Assembly: GCA_963576735.1 (NCBI GenBank)
Contig: OY755173.1
Coordinates: 7,162,873-7,226,872, forward strand
DNA length: 64,000 nt
Direction of reading: 5' to 3'
Origin: Bedellia somnulentella
Taxonomy: Eukaryota > Arthropoda > Insecta > Lepidoptera > Bedelliidae
Made by a program: the position numbers and the translations under genes. This document shows positions 1 to 12,597 of the stretch, piece after piece. The notes below the pieces were generated by a model. That model ran no database searches. It worked only from the letters and a program-made list of their open reading frames with translations, and had not been told where the DNA came from. Positions within the stretch are counted from its first letter, which is position 1; each line of letters opens with the position of its first letter.

Positions 1-439
1 TAATATTTTTTTATTGTTTGAAGGATATAAAAAAGTTACTCTACATTGTTACACAGTAAGTTAATACTATTAAGATTTAACAAATATTGCTATGCCCTTG
101 CAGGTTTCCAAGTGTTTGAATTTAAGATCTCATGTCCACATGAATGAAATAAAAAAAATAGTTTGAGTTTGAGATAATTGAAGCAACCCACATACCCATT
201 GTAAAGGCTTAATAGGCGGGTATAGGCTGAGGCAAGGAGGTAGTGATGCGCTCACACCAGCATCAGGAATCAATTAGAACGGCCAGCGACCACGACGCGG
301 CTAACGCATGAATTATTAACTTTGTAAGGGAGCTTTCACAATATAGGAGGTTGAAATATGTTTTGTTAATGTGGAATTAAAATTTCATATTCATATCACT
401 GTGTAGTTTCAGCTTAGAAAAGCAGTTTCTATATTTCAG

Positions 440-775
440 GTAAGAAGCAATTAAAGGGTATTGGGGATTTTTAAGTGATTTTTGTTCGATGCGGTGGGAG
501 AACCATCACTACCACCATATATTTTATAATCTTTTCACTATTGAACTTCTAAAGGAGGCTGAAGAATTTCTTATTTATTAAGCTCTGGCTACCAATTTTA
601 GGGACTTATAGCTGTGTATAAAGCAGTTGTTTTATGGATTTTAAATATATGTGTGAGAATTTTACTAACCTATTTTTTCTCTTTGGAGCTGTAAGAAGCC
701 ACTCAGTGTTTATAGGGTTTTTAAGTGATAGTTGGGCATGGCTGGAGACAATAATCATCCAATATTTTATGGATG
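440..775 (+). mobile_element. Two decayed TATG-tail SINE fragments
   Basis: 440-620 keeps the order seen in good copies: GTAAGAAGC, a GGTATTGGG-like block, an ACCATCACTACCACC block, the GGCTGAAGAATTTC block, AGCTCTGGCTACC and GGGACTTATAGC. 690-775 repeats only the front half. Both are heavily mutated and probably old. Confidence 0.6.
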
Positions 776-894
776 ATTGATTATTGATTTGTGGGAAGAA
801 TGAAAAGCAAGAAAAAGTGATGTTTATTACTAGCTATCTAAGGGTTGGCCCGAAATTCAGAATTAGAAATACTTCTATAATCAGAGCTATAACA

Positions 895-1300
895 ACTTGT
901 TAGATTATGTGACCGAGTGAGAAATAGTGTTATTCGTGAAAAGTGTGGTGTGAAAGATGATATTGTAAGAAAGATATAAAAAGGAATGTTGAGATGGTTT
1001 GGGCACATAGAGCGGATGGATGATACAAAATTGGTAAAAGGGATCTATAGAGCTAGTGTGGATAGTAATGTTAGTAGAGGACGACCACGGAGAACACACT
1101 TGGACCAAATTGAAAGTGTGCTCAAAAAGGCTGGCGTCCGAAGTATGAAGAATAAAAGAGCATGTATGAAAAGATTGATGGATGTAAACGAAGCTAGAGA
1201 GGTTTGTCAGGATCGTGCGAAGTGGCGATCAATAGTCTCTGCCTACCCCAATGGGAACTAATGGCGTGAGTATATGTATGTATGTATGTATGTATGTATA
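895..1300 (+). mobile_element. 5'-truncated RTE-like LINE, 3' end with TATG tail
   Basis: The last part of a non-LTR retrotransposon ORF followed by a (TATG)n tail. A 91-codon frame from 986 to 1261 is open and reads MLRWFGHIERMDD at its start and SIVSAYPNGN at its end, the same C-terminal segment as the copies at 9442 and 13247. Just upstream the frame is broken: a Glu codon of the other copies (in ATAGAAAAAGG) is a TAA stop here. The ATG at 986 is therefore an internal Met and not a gene start. The assignment to an RTE-like LINE rests on the resemblance of this C-terminal region to elements known from many moths. Confidence 0.75.
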
Positions 1301-1381
1301 TGAAAACATATAGAAAGAGAAAAGATATTGAAAATATGTTGATCCTATCACTAGTGAACGCCCAAGATTGTACATCCGTCT

Positions 1382-1630
1382 TACATACATACATATACTC
1401 ACGGCTATAAATCCCTAGATGGGATAGCCAGAGCTAAGGAATGAGAAATTCCTCAGCCACCTTTGGAAAGTTGAGTGGGTAAAAGATGGTAAAATAAAGG
1501 TTGTTGGTGATGGGTGTCCAAACCGCATCGCCCAATAATCCCTTTAAAGCCTCAATACCGTTAGTCGCCCCTTACGTACACTCACCGGAAGAAAGAGTGT
1601 AGTGCTATTCTAAGCTGACACTACACAGCA
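1382..1630 (-). mobile_element. TATG-tail SINE, near full length
   Basis: On the minus strand the element runs from a head with TGTAGTGTCAGCTTAGAATA through the GGCGACTAACGGTATTG block to the AGCTCTGGCTA block and the GTGAGTATATGTATG tail. It lies tail-to-tail with the LINE fragment ending at 1300. Confidence 0.85.
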
Positions 1631-3290
1631 GTCTTCTACAGTACCGTACCGTCAGTACCGTCTTCTAGGAGCGAAATCTTGTTGTTCTAAACAAACACAA
1701 CCAGACTAAAAAAAAAACTAAGGTAGTAAATCCAACCAATTATCCATCGAACCTTGTTATATTTTTGCGACTTTACCTTGTATAGTGTTAAGTTATTCTT
1801 CTATTAAATACAAACCTAAATCCATTGTGTAATCTTCTCATGACGTTCCCGATACACAGCGTCAGTCAGCTAGCAAACCCGATTTCCTTCTCAGTTATCG
1901 TGCCTGTCTATCTGTCATACACCTCCGCCAAACTGAATATATATTACGGCAGCTAATTTGATCACAAGTATTTACTATATCGTACTGCTTATTGAAACTG
2001 ACAAGAGTGATTAAGTGTTTGCTCTTGGGTATTCATTTCAAAGGTATGTATTCCAATTTCTTGGATTTCTGGTTTAGGCCTGAGAAATTGTAGAAAAATA
2101 TAATAATTTTAAGTTGGGTCTAGTGTTATAGTGTGAGAGATAGTGTTACTGTATTTCAATGTAAAAAAGTACGAAAGGTTTGTATAATATGTCTCTGAAT
2201 TAAATCAATTACTTAAGTTTATATTACAAATACTATTTTTATACCCTAACTAATTTCTTTTTAAAATATGAGGACTACGAAAAAAAATACTAAAAGATAA
2301 GTCTGTTATTATTAACATTATGTTTCGATTTAAATTTCTAATCAAATATTTTTTTAATTGCTAGTGAACGCAATTATTTTACTTGTATTGCGGTACATTG
2401 ATAATATACTCAACTCAATATTATGATTCTCAAGTTCGTAGTTACCTAAACTATATCAATATTTAAAGTGAAAATAAGTATGCCATTGATTATTCTCCCA
2501 GCACAGTCTTCTGTATCATTTATTGGATTCAAACCAAATCCAAATTTAGAACTCGAGCCCCGAGAGAATGTAAACGGTCATAGTTCAATTGGTAAATGAA
2601 ATCTGTTGAGGATCTCGTACAGATTAGCGAACATTCGTACCGGGTGTTTGCGCAGCGTGGGCTTGCAAGTGGGCGCCTCGTTATACATACACGTGCTTAC
2701 ACTTTAGTTGGATAGAATAAGTTTCAGTGCTTGTATGCGCTCCTGGTAATCCTCGTTTGATTTTCACTAACTTTCGCTATTTGTAGCATCGTGTTAATTT
2801 TGCTATAAAGCGTTTTGTGTTGAGTGTAGACAGTTGAGAGGAAATTCAATGAATCGTATGGCTTATAGAAGGTATTAAGCACAATTTGTTTGATTTAACT
2901 TGATCATTATTTTATAGGAATTGTTGACTTTGTGTTTACAAGCCCAATTAATAACATTAAAAATACACATGCCTGTTAGCATCTCAGGCGGTGCTGATTC
3001 TAGTATTTTCTACACCTTCCATAAAATTAGTACGAATATATTTCATGTCAAATGACCAGAAACATTTCTTCAGTGTAGAATGAATACGTGTAAACATTCC
3101 TTAGTACTTTGTCGAGTCAGGCAAAGAAAAATGGTATAATCCAATAAACAACGAAAAATTTCATGTTACCTGAGCAAATGTTGAAAAAGTCATAAACAAG
3201 CCATTTAAGTTTGAAGAAACGCGTGAGCCTGTTAGATTACGGCTCATGACACCTGTGACGAATACAATAAAACTTTACCAATATGCAATA
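1631..3290. other. AT-rich intron, nothing recognised
   Basis: No coding exon, RNA gene or clear repeat seen. A slightly more complex patch lies around 2560-2700, without a match I can name. Confidence 0.4.
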
Positions 3291-3430
3291 CTAGCTTTTT
3301 GCCCCGCGACTTCGTCCGCGTGGACTTCATTTTTTGCATCCAGTTTACATAATACCAAAATACCGAAACACTATCTCAACTTCTGTTTTTTATATTTATA
3401 ATCCGCGGGCATTGTAAATGACATAAAGGA

Positions 3431-3600
3431 CATTGAGGCTTTTTAAGTGATTGTTGGGCGATGCAGTTTGTGACCCATCACTAACGACCTTTATTAACCT
3501 ATCTTTTATCAATATATTTCCAAAATTGGATGAAGAATCTCCGAAGCTATGGCTACCCTTTTATGGAATTTATGGTTGTTAGCATATATTCATGAATGAT
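3431..3600 (+). mobile_element. Decayed TATG-tail SINE inside the Helitron-like element
   Basis: Retains GGCTTTTTAAGTGATT, TTGGGCGATGCAGTT, GACCCATCACTAACGACC and CTATGGCTACCC in SINE order. The tail is degraded. Confidence 0.65.
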
Positions 3601-4024
3601 TGATAGATGGATTTCATAAATTCAATCGCATCAAGTTTTATTATAAAATTTAAAAAAACTCTATATTAACTTTCATTTGCTATATCAACCCGTTAGGGGT
3701 TGAGTTCCAAAAATTCCTTTTTAATTGTTCATAAGAATCATGAAACAAATATACCAAGTTTTTATGTTCAGAAATGAGAATATCTTTAGTAAGTACAGAT
3801 GCGGATAGTAGTTTGGCGCTGCGGCGACACGGCCCGGTGCTGCCCCCTACACTGACCGTTGGTGATAGTGGGAGAGCTTGCAGCGATTGTTCGGCAATAT
3901 AGGGATGATTAGTGGTGGATCTCCTTCCAAAATAATCGCTAAATTGAAGGGATAGTGCTTGTTATTATTATATATAGTGTTATTTTAAGCTAACAAAACA
4001 TTTTTTTACAAAAAGCTTGAATTA

Positions 4025-4115
4025 CCTGAGATACGAACCCGGGACGATTGATTCATAATAGTTCTAATTAAATATTCATAGTAGTTAGTTATACCGCTAC
4101 GCCACGGAGACGTTA
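4025..4115 (-). repeat. tRNA-like SINE head (A- and B-box)
   Basis: Minus strand shows CGTGGCGTAGCGGTATA (A-box type) and, about 50 bases on, CCGGGTTCGTATCTC (B-box type). The insert between the boxes is too long and does not fold as a tRNA, so this is a SINE head or tRNA relic rather than a tRNA gene. Confidence 0.5.
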
Positions 4116-4794
4116 CCGGGGCGGTGTCAAATTTTTATTACGCTTTATTTCATATTAGTCTTACTATTGATTAGTCTTACTATTGATAAACAAATTTGTC
4201 ATTTAAATTGATGAAACCCCTTCATCTTTCCAAAATGAACATTAACAAAGTGTCTGATGTGAATTCCATCGATGATAAAAATAATCGCTGCAATATTTTG
4301 AGCCATATATGAGTTAAGGTTTTTTGATGTTCCTATGAGAACTCTTGCGGATTCCTTAGTTTCAAGGAATCGTCGTCGTTTCATTTAGCTTCTAAATTTA
4401 CATGTTAATATTCGTTTGCAATATAAGTAGATGTAAAAAAAAATGTATACGATAAAAAAATAGTACATCATCCCTCGGGAGTTCCTTATTACCATCCATT
4501 ACCGTACCATTAAGCTTCCAAATTTTGATTTTTATATTAGTTTACAATATTTTACGTTGTTTTAAACGATACACAACGCCATCTCCAATGCATTTAGTAA
4601 GCAAATAATATTTTTGATTTCCCATGGGAACATATTTTTTCCGGGATAAAAAGTACCCTATTATTTAATTTAGACTTCTAACTACACGTCTGAAAAATTT
4701 CAAAGCAATCGGTTAAGTATTTACGGCGTGAAAGCGGAACAAACAAACAAACAAACTCACTTTCCCATTTATAATATTAGTATGGAAGTATGGA

Positions 4795-7387
4795 TTTTCG
4801 TGGATAAGCTACCGTCATGGCCAAGTACGGCTCGAACGTCGATAAATCAAAAGACGATTTCCGACAAGAGTCAAAGAGTATGAGATAAGTTATCGGTAGA
4901 GTTCCACCATATTCATTTTGTCGGCGTGCCAAGGACGTCGCGACGGGTTACACGCTTGGTAGATCATAAAACGTGAGGCACCTCTATGCGTTCCATACTT
5001 CCATCCGTTTGCTTTACATATACCTGCTTACCTATTAACAATTTGTTTTAGTATATGTGCTTCTGTTTTCGTTCATGCGACGTCGCTCTCTATCTTGTTG
5101 TTTATTCCTATATGTGTGGTTGAATTTATACGTGAAATTGGGCATTTGTGTGGAGTTAAAGTGTTAATATGGATCTCGAAAATGGTACCTCATAGAATAA
5201 GCCCTCTTTTAAACTTTAAGTTATCATGGCTCTGAAAATTTTTAGTATCTAACCAAGCTTTAAGTTACCATTTTTTCTATTTTAAAATATATAACAATAC
5301 AAACAGTTCTATCACCCAGAAAATGAATAGTGTCTGAGATGTCAAAGAGTGTACAAAGATAAGATGAATGTATTTACTCTGTAGCAAAAAGGAAAAAATA
5401 TCTCCAAAGTTGTTTCACATCAGACAAACAAGACATTTAGTAGGAAAAATAAAAACACTGCCTATTATCAAGTTTCACTAATTGTCATGGTTCTTTCAAG
5501 TTACCACAAAAGAAAAGCGTGTTACCACAAAGAATGACACGTGTAAATGAGGGTATGTTAACCTGAAATCGAATAGCCTCCAAATTTCCATGTAACGAGG
5601 AGTCAAATCAGAACGCAAAATGCCGTAAGCGATGTAAAAAGGTGGCAAATTGATTTTTCGTTTCGAACACAAATTGGTTAACGCCCGCTGTTTTCAGACC
5701 CCATGTATAGAATTTTTATTACACATTTTCGGTCCGTAAAAGGAAATTAAGAAAGAAAGTTTCTCCGAGAAAAAAGATTTCCCACAAAGTTCTTTTAGTT
5801 GTTAAATCTTATCTTGAATACTGATTTCAGTTGAGCTGATGACTTCACTTTGACAAACGCTCTTAGCTCAAAGGGTGACTGCCAAGTTTTTTGTATCTCT
5901 CCAACTTTAACTTTCTTAAGCAATTCCGTAACAGTTTCCGAGGTTGTCATTCTATTACAATGGCGTGAAAGTGAAATTATTTATACGACGGAGCTTAACT
6001 TCAAAGAGTATTTTGCTTAAAAGTAAAGCGTATTGTAGTACCTTGACAGAAACAAGGTGGAACATTGTTTTACATAACAAAGGCCAAAAAAAATACACCT
6101 AAAAGAAAACATAAAGCCCCACTTTATTCGTAGAATACTTATTCAAATGATGCGGTCCCTTTTCCTGAGTTTGTTTTCAATCAAAAACTCGGGCAGCTTT
6201 GTCCTTCTAAACTTTATAAATGAGGCGATTATCCGAGGCGGGGCGGGGCGAGGCGAGGCGAGGTGGGGTAGAGTTCTCTCGGCGAGGATGGCCCGGGTGC
6301 GTCGGAGCCTGCGGTCCGCTGATAAACCTCTGGTCACCTGCCCTGCATGAGCAGCACCGCTCTTTAACTTCACCACTAAGCTATTTAAACTTGTCCCGCG
6401 TAAATCGCCTGCTTTTATTTATCATTTAGCCGTCGACAGCTAAACTGGCAAGGCTGCAAACTTACTCGTTCACTTGTTATGAAAACTTGGAGAGGTGTTT
6501 TCTTTTGCATTTATAATAAACAAACTGCCGTTTGATATTTGTAAACGTCGGCTTAAATAGTTACTTAACAATATATGTTCAAGTTGTTTAAAAGAAATAT
6601 CTCGGTGATCATACATTTCAAACTGATAAAATCTTACGTTTTGTAAAAGCTCTCTTCTGTTACAATGATAATATTTGTTAGTGATAGGTATGAAAATAAA
6701 ACGTATTATATAATAACATTTATTAAATATACAATCGAATTAGCCCCTTCAATATTGCAATATCAACTTCTTGTAAAGGATACTAAGTCCACGGTATATT
6801 TAATAACATTGCGCATATATAAGAGTTTAAATATAAAAAAGACTACTCAATCTTGAATACTTATAATGCATATCGATTTCTTAAAAAATACTTCTACATT
6901 TTAGTGAAAACGGAACGGAATATTTTAGTCTCAGCGGTAGTGTGAAGCCGCTATACGTTGGCAGAACCACGTCGAGATTAGCTCGAGGCTGTGGGCTGAT
7001 TACGTCTCACGTAAGAAGGGAACTCTACGTCGAGTCGACGTGCATTCTCCTTTCGCGTGCACTTCTTTGGAATTACGGAGAAAATAAAAAATATACCGAA
7101 CTCATTCAAAAATGGAACATTTCCGTATTTGAGCTGTTACTTGGCGCTATTAGCACTTTTGTGTGAATGTAATGATAAATCAAACCCAATAAAATATTTA
7201 TGAAATTCCAAATAATTGATTTGGGTAACATTGATTAATGTTAGGATAGAGATTTTGAATATTTTTGTTTTGTAGATTTTTAACACTTCGTTTATTTTAT
7301 TATTATTTTTACTTACACCATTATTATGATATTTTAACCTCGAAAAAGCCGATCATTCTATACTACCAAGTGACTCCAGACTCAAAC
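4795..7387. other. Intron with a short GC-rich patch
   Basis: Mostly AT-rich with no coding signal. 6226-6345 is GC-rich with repeated GGCGAGGC/GGGGCGGGGC steps. Open frames there on both strands follow from base composition and resemble no protein I know. Confidence 0.4.
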
Positions 7388-7703
7388 GTTCATGCCGTAC
7401 GCCCGAAGGGCTTGGCAGAGGTTCACAAACTTCAGAACAACTTCGGTGACATTGTCACCTGGTGTTCAGAGTACCCACGTTTTGCATGGACAATATATTC
7501 ACGTGATGAAGGGCAAGCCTTGGTACGATGTATTCCGTTCCGTCACATTACTATGTACAACTTAGTCATGTGGGTTTACATGATAAACTAACCACACATT
7601 TGACTTTAGAAAGGACAAATTGGTATAGGCACAACCCGGGATTTGAACCCACGCTTGTCTGTAGGTTGGGCGGTTGACTTATTAGATTATCACAATTGTT
7701 TAC
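7388..7703 (-). mobile_element. tRNA-headed SINE, copy A
   Basis: Minus strand starts near 7703 with a tRNA-like head whose B-box is GGGTTCAAATCCCGGG and continues through the same body as 36891-37147 and 61374-61735 (blocks ACCCACGTTTTGCAT, GTACAACTTAGTCATGTGGG and CCCGAAGGGCTTGGCAGAGG on the plus strand). The 108-codon open frame over it is chance. Confidence 0.8.
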
Positions 7704-9349
7704 CAAATAACAAAAATTTATAAGCACAAATAGATTAAACTAAAAAAATAAAACAACTCAACTATAATAATAAAAGTTTTGTTACTTTAATAAACCAGGT
7801 TTTCTAACACAATAGTCGGATATAAACTTTGAGATTTACAGTGCACCTTATAACTTCCTGCTTGTCTTTACAATTTTATTTGTTCTGCTCCGAGTGGAGT
7901 ATAAATACTTAGCCTCGAGCATTTACGCACCTTACTTTGTTGTTTCTATATCTCTTTTAGTAAAAGTATTTTGTGTTAATTGTTGTGAGGATTATTCAAA
8001 AATATATTTTTTTTGGGTAAGTAGAGAGGATGGATGAAAGTGGATTGGTGGAAGAAAGAAAAATGATTAAATTTAAGAAGCCGCTTTGTGGAGACAGCCA
8101 CTTGTATTCTATTGGTCACCTTGAATTATTTTGATAACCTTCATAGTCTAATGTATATAATAGTTGTTTATAATGTTTAGTTGATATGAAACCAAAAGCG
8201 GTTCAACCAACACGCAATCAACATTTAGGCCCCAGTTTTATATTTTCAAATGGACGTACTAAATAAAGCGCATGCAAAGCATAAATTGAAAACAGTCACT
8301 TGTTCACGATAAAATAAAATTTCCTAGAGATTTTCCTGTCGCAGACAGTTATTTGCCAAGCGAATTGAAAAACAAAACGCCTGAATGGGAAATGAATCAC
8401 AAACAATTATTATTATTTTTGGTGGCAATCTACGCGAAACCAAAAGGGAATGATGTGGCAGCTTTTTATATTGCAAATTTTGTGTGGAAACAAAACGAAT
8501 TTGGAGCGCAATCAAAGCGAGAATCCGATTGATGACATGGCCGAATAATTGTTTCGTGAAATTGAAAACATTGGTAGCTGCAACTGCTGCGGCACCTTGT
8601 AAAAGGGGATAACAAAACGATACGACACACAGTCGGAATTGGATGTCGGGTGCGTGTCCACTTTCACCTTAAATCAACTCTATTTTCAATTTTAATGTTT
8701 CATTCTCATCATGCATGACGTTCATTGTGGCAGTGGAAAATAATATAGCTCTATATTTTTTATGACAATTATATATGTGGCTTTATATTTCTTATGACCA
8801 ATATATGAATAGGGCAGGGCAATATATTCAAGAAAAAAACTGCCTGAATCTTAGAGCCCAGTTTAGGCTTTTTAATTAAAGTCACAATAAAGTATTGGTC
8901 ACCGTTTGCAAGTATGCGGAGACGCACTATCGAATGTTATTAACTGTGTCTAATGAAAAGATTAAGTTAATGACTAAATGAATACTAATTTGTTCATAAT
9001 TAATAGTCAATATTCAATAGATTAAAAAAATAGATTAATTAAAATCCTATTTAAATTAAACTTGTGAATACTCTTTTAAAACAGTTTGATATCTTACGAT
9101 TTAATTATAATCAGTAGTTTAATGTCGCCCCCTTTTACCAATTAACCATTTTTTAAAATCAGTATTAAAACGCAACCATTCTCTTCCATCTTAATAAACT
9201 CAAACACATTCTTTCCTGCTAATGATGGTGTAACAAGCCGACCTAATTCTCAGTGGAGTGCGATAAGTGACATCCAACGGCTAACTCGGGCCAGCACGCC
9301 GCATGATTAGCGAGCCTGGGACGACGGCTTAATTAGCGATTGGACCACA
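7704..9349. other. Intron, no gene seen
   Basis: AT-rich with two less simple stretches, 8320-8670 and 9236-9349, which do not resemble the repeats in this window. No splice-bounded coding was found. Confidence 0.35.
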
Positions 9350-9441
9350 AATGGACATGTTGCTGGACATGTCTGGAGAGGGCTTTATTTAGAACAGTCT
9401 TAAATGATATCGATGACTAGTTTGAATGGTTTTGTGTCCGT

Positions 9442-9839
9442 ACATACATACATAAATATTCTCACGCCGTTAGTTCCCATTGGGGAGACAGAGACTATCG
9501 ATCGCCACTTTGTACGATCCTGGCAAACCTCTCTAGCTTCATTCGATCCATCAATCTTTTTATACATGCTCTTTTATTCTTCGTACTTCGGACACCTGCC
9601 TTTTTAAGAACATTGTCTATTTGATCTAAATGTGTCCTCCGAGGTCGTCCTCTACTAACATTACCTTCCACATTGGCTCTATAGATCTCTTTCACCACTT
9701 TACTGTCATCCATCTCTCTATGTGCCCAAATCATCTCAACATTCCTTTTTCTATCTTTCTTACAATATCAACTTTTACACCACACCTTTCACGAATTACA
9801 TCATTCCTCACACGATCACATAACCTTACATTACATTTA
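9442..9839 (-). mobile_element. 5'-truncated RTE-like LINE with 7-base TSD
   Basis: Minus strand reads the same C-terminal coding as the copies at 986 and 13689, then the (TATG)n tail. TGTCCGT flanks it at 9435-9441 and 9840-9846. Its segment around 9780-9800 keeps 20 bases that the copy at 13247 has lost. The frame is broken by scattered changes, for example a stop before the final SAYPNGN segment. Confidence 0.75.
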
Positions 9840-9850
9840 TGTCCGTGTTG

Positions 9851-10094
9851 CATATATACATACATACATATAATCACGGCCCTAAATCCCAAAAAGAGAT
9901 TGCCAGAGCTTCTGAGCTAGAAACTCCTCCGCCATATTTTAAAGTTGATATGGTAGAAATTAAGTATCGTTGATGATGATTCTCTATCAGCATCGCCCAA
10001 AAGACTCTTAGAAGTGTTCCAAACTATTAATCACCACTTACGACACCCGTGGGCTGAAAGGGGTAGTGACATTCTTAGCCGGGACTATACGGCA
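9851..10094 (-). mobile_element. TATG-tail SINE, diverged subfamily
   Basis: Same block order as the other copies but with AGCTCTGGCAATC and TTAGTGGTGATTAAT-type variants on the minus strand, and head CTAAGAATGTCACTACCCC. It shares features with the copy at 25244 (GTGACATTC), suggesting a second subfamily. Confidence 0.8.
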
Positions 10095-10547
10095 TTTACA
10101 GTTGATACAAAGTTGAGGTCGTAGCAAGGTTGAAGCTGAAATCCATGCCCCCCTTCTAACAAGTATTTTAGTACAAATAATGCTGTAAATGAAGAGAGTG
10201 CTTTATTTGGAACAGATATCAATGATCGGATTAAATGTTCAAGTGCACGTGTTTCAGAGATATGAGATATACAGGTTGAATCAGATTCGAGGTCATGGCA
10301 ATAAGGTTGTAGTATGAAATCTATGCGCCTCTTATTTAACTACAAATTTTGCTAGACAAAAGGGTTTATTTAGAACAGTCTTAACTGCTATCGATGGGCA
10401 GATTGCATGCTTAAGTGTCTGTGTTTGCAGAATATGCAGGTTGGTCCATGTTTGAGATCCTGGAAATATGAATGATACATGAAATCTATGCGCCCCCTTT
10501 AATAGGTAATTAACGACAAATGTTGCTAGACATATTTCGAGAGGATA

Positions 10548-11607
10548 TGAGGAATTATACGCAACTTTACATGTTTCAACAAATAAACAGACAATTAGAA
10601 AAAAAAGTCAATAGTCTTAGCATAGAAAGGTGCAGCAGACTGAAAATAGTCATGGTTACTTTATTTTTATTATTTATTTTATTTTATTAGGGACATCAAC
10701 AGCACATAAACATGTAAGTTACAATTAGATAAATACAATGAAAAAGCCAACAACAGACATCCACAGAAGATACAAAAAACAGTAGTACATACAGATATGT
10801 AAGAAAAGTTGTAACATAAAATGTGTAAAATGATTGAATGATTGATTTGTGTTAAATATGGTATATATATATATTTATATGTGTGTGTGTGTGTGATTCA
10901 CTTATTCCCTCTATTTATTAACTAACGTCTTAATAACGTTACAGATGGTTTGGATTTGAAAAACTTCGCCTAGCTTATTTATATATGCAAAAATGATGCA
11001 AATTGATGTCACTCATTTTCAGGCGTTTCGAGTAGTCTAGTATTTGTTATTATTTTTTATTTCATATTTTTACCATAAGAAGTACGTTTCACCATTGACA
11101 TGATATTGATAATATATCATCGTGGACATTGTTTTTGTGGTCAACATCTTCGCATGTTTCAATGCCCTATGGCAGCATTCAGGCATTTACCCTAACATAG
11201 GAATATTCCCATTTGATATTTGATCCTCTCTTTTGATTAGAGTACTTGCATAATAAGATAAATCTGAAGTGCTAAACATATTTAAAATATATGTGATGAG
11301 CACTCTGACTAAAAAATGTAGACAGAAATAAAAAAGTCTAAAAACTACAATCCGAATAGTTATTAGTTTATATAACTACCGAATATTTTTAATTTTTAGC
11401 GCTTGCTGCGACATACATAATCTTAAAGACATACTATAATTTAGAATCAAGGCCGTGGTCGAAGTTTTCGAGGCGCAAGAGTTTGCCTTACTTGACCAAT
11501 AATGCACCTATGATTAACTGAATATATATCCTAACAGCTTTCTGATTTTTAGTACCCTTTTCATTATGTAGTCGGCTTAATTTTTAGTCTTATTTATTTA
11601 TTAACCA
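10548..11607. other. AT-rich intron with TA/TG microsatellite
   Basis: 10861-10895 is a short TA run followed by (TG)n. Nothing else was recognised. Confidence 0.5.
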
Positions 11608-12420
11608 CTAGTGGATCGTCCCAGCTTCGCACGGGTAGCGTTGTTTTTTAAATATCTGAGGTTTCTTCAGTCACTGCTCAAGCATTGTGAAATTCAGCGC
11701 AATGTTTTCAATTTATTAAATTTATAGCTTTCCCTAAACAGTGTAGTTTTGTGATTTTAAATGCGCTTTGATGAACGGTTCAGTATTTCCGTTTAATAGC
11801 AAATTTTGGAATAAAACGCTATGAAGTATTTATAACAATCTAAAAAATAAATCATTACGTTATTTAGGATGCAACTACTCGCGCCATCTAGTATGTTATA
11901 TGTAAATTAGTAAAGATTTGGTTTTGATCACGGGCGCGATGGCTTATTTTATATATAATTTCAATGTTTGTCTACCGATTTCTATGATTCTTTTTTTATT
12001 GAATAGGTAATAATGTTACCTTTTTTTAAATTTGGGATGAATGAGACGTTTGCAAACGTAAGAGTAAACAAATATAATCAGAATGTTCCGAACTGCTAAG
12101 CTATCAGGAATTACACGTGTTATTGTGAGTCAACCGTAAAAGATAGACATAAACTGCTGAGGATTTTTTTTAGATAATTTTATGAAGAATATTTCCGTCA
12201 CACATGATTTCTATGTAAGTTTAACCATTGAGGCTGCACACGCGACGGAAGCTAAAAAAATGGAGTAACTTCTCCCGTTTTCCCAAAATTTCCCAAAATT
12301 CCCCTTTACTACTTAGCTGGAAAGTATACAAAAACCTGCGCAGGTGTATGAAAAATAATTGTACCAAGTTTCGTTAAAATCCGTCGAGTAGTTTTTGTTT
12401 CCATAAGGAACATACAAACC

Positions 12421-12478
<58 letters not shown>

Positions 12479-12597
12479 AATTTTACTGATTGCATTTTTG
12501 GCATCAGTATCGATCCCTAATCACCACCTGATGGTTATTTTGAAAATATTTTTCATGTACAGAATTGACCTCTCTACAGATTTATTATAAGTATAGA
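11608..12597 (-). mobile_element. Helitron-like element, non-autonomous
   Basis: Minus strand 5' end TCTATACTTATAATAAATC with ATTCTGTACATG nearby, and 3' end CTAG at 11608 followed by T, preceded by GCGAAGCTGGGACGATC. On the plus strand it contains ACCAAGTTTCGTTAAAATCC followed by a GACA microsatellite, a typical layout in lepidopteran Helitrons. No protein coding is seen. Confidence 0.6.
12421..12475 (+). repeat. (GACA)n microsatellite
   Basis: About 13 GACA/CAGA repeats inside the Helitron-like element. The overlapping 63-codon minus-strand frame with repeated SVCL residues is only this microsatellite. Confidence 0.95.

Larger units (their letters stand above)
3291..4794 (-). mobile_element. 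Helitron-like element, non-autonomous
   Basis: On the minus strand the 3' end is a GCAAAAAGCTAG terminus at 3291 next to T, and the 5' end is TCCATACT..ACTAATATTATAAA at 4794 next to A, as expected for insertion between A and T. The inner end carries a GAAAG..GTTTGTTTG segment, and the stretch that reads CCGCGACTTCGTCCGCGTGG on the plus strand is typical of lepidopteran Helitrons. It encloses a decayed SINE (3431-3600) and a tRNA-like segment (4025-4115). No Rep/helicase coding is visible. The 5' edge has a short duplication and is uncertain by about 8 bases. Confidence 0.6.
9350..10547 (+). repeat. Three-unit 173-base tandem repeat, first unit interrupted
   Basis: Units start near 9382 (GGCTTTATTTAGAACAG), 10200 (GCTTTATTTGGAACAG) and 10373 (GGTTTATTTAGAACAG). 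Each continues with a GATATCAATGATCG-like block, a GAAATCTATGCGCC block and a GCTAGACA block. Units 2 and 3 are 173 bases apart. Unit 1 is split by the LINE and SINE insertions at 9442-10094; removing them restores about the same period. Confidence 0.65.

Noticed and set aside
6143..6429. Overlapping open frames on both strands in the GC-rich patch
   Set aside because: Arg/Ala-rich peptides in several frames at once are what a GC-rich simple patch gives; no homology recognised.
7265..7591. 108-codon plus-strand open frame
   Set aside because: It overlies a tRNA-headed SINE copy in antisense.
12313..12504. 63-codon minus-strand frame with repeated SVCL residues
   Set aside because: It is the translation of the GACA microsatellite.
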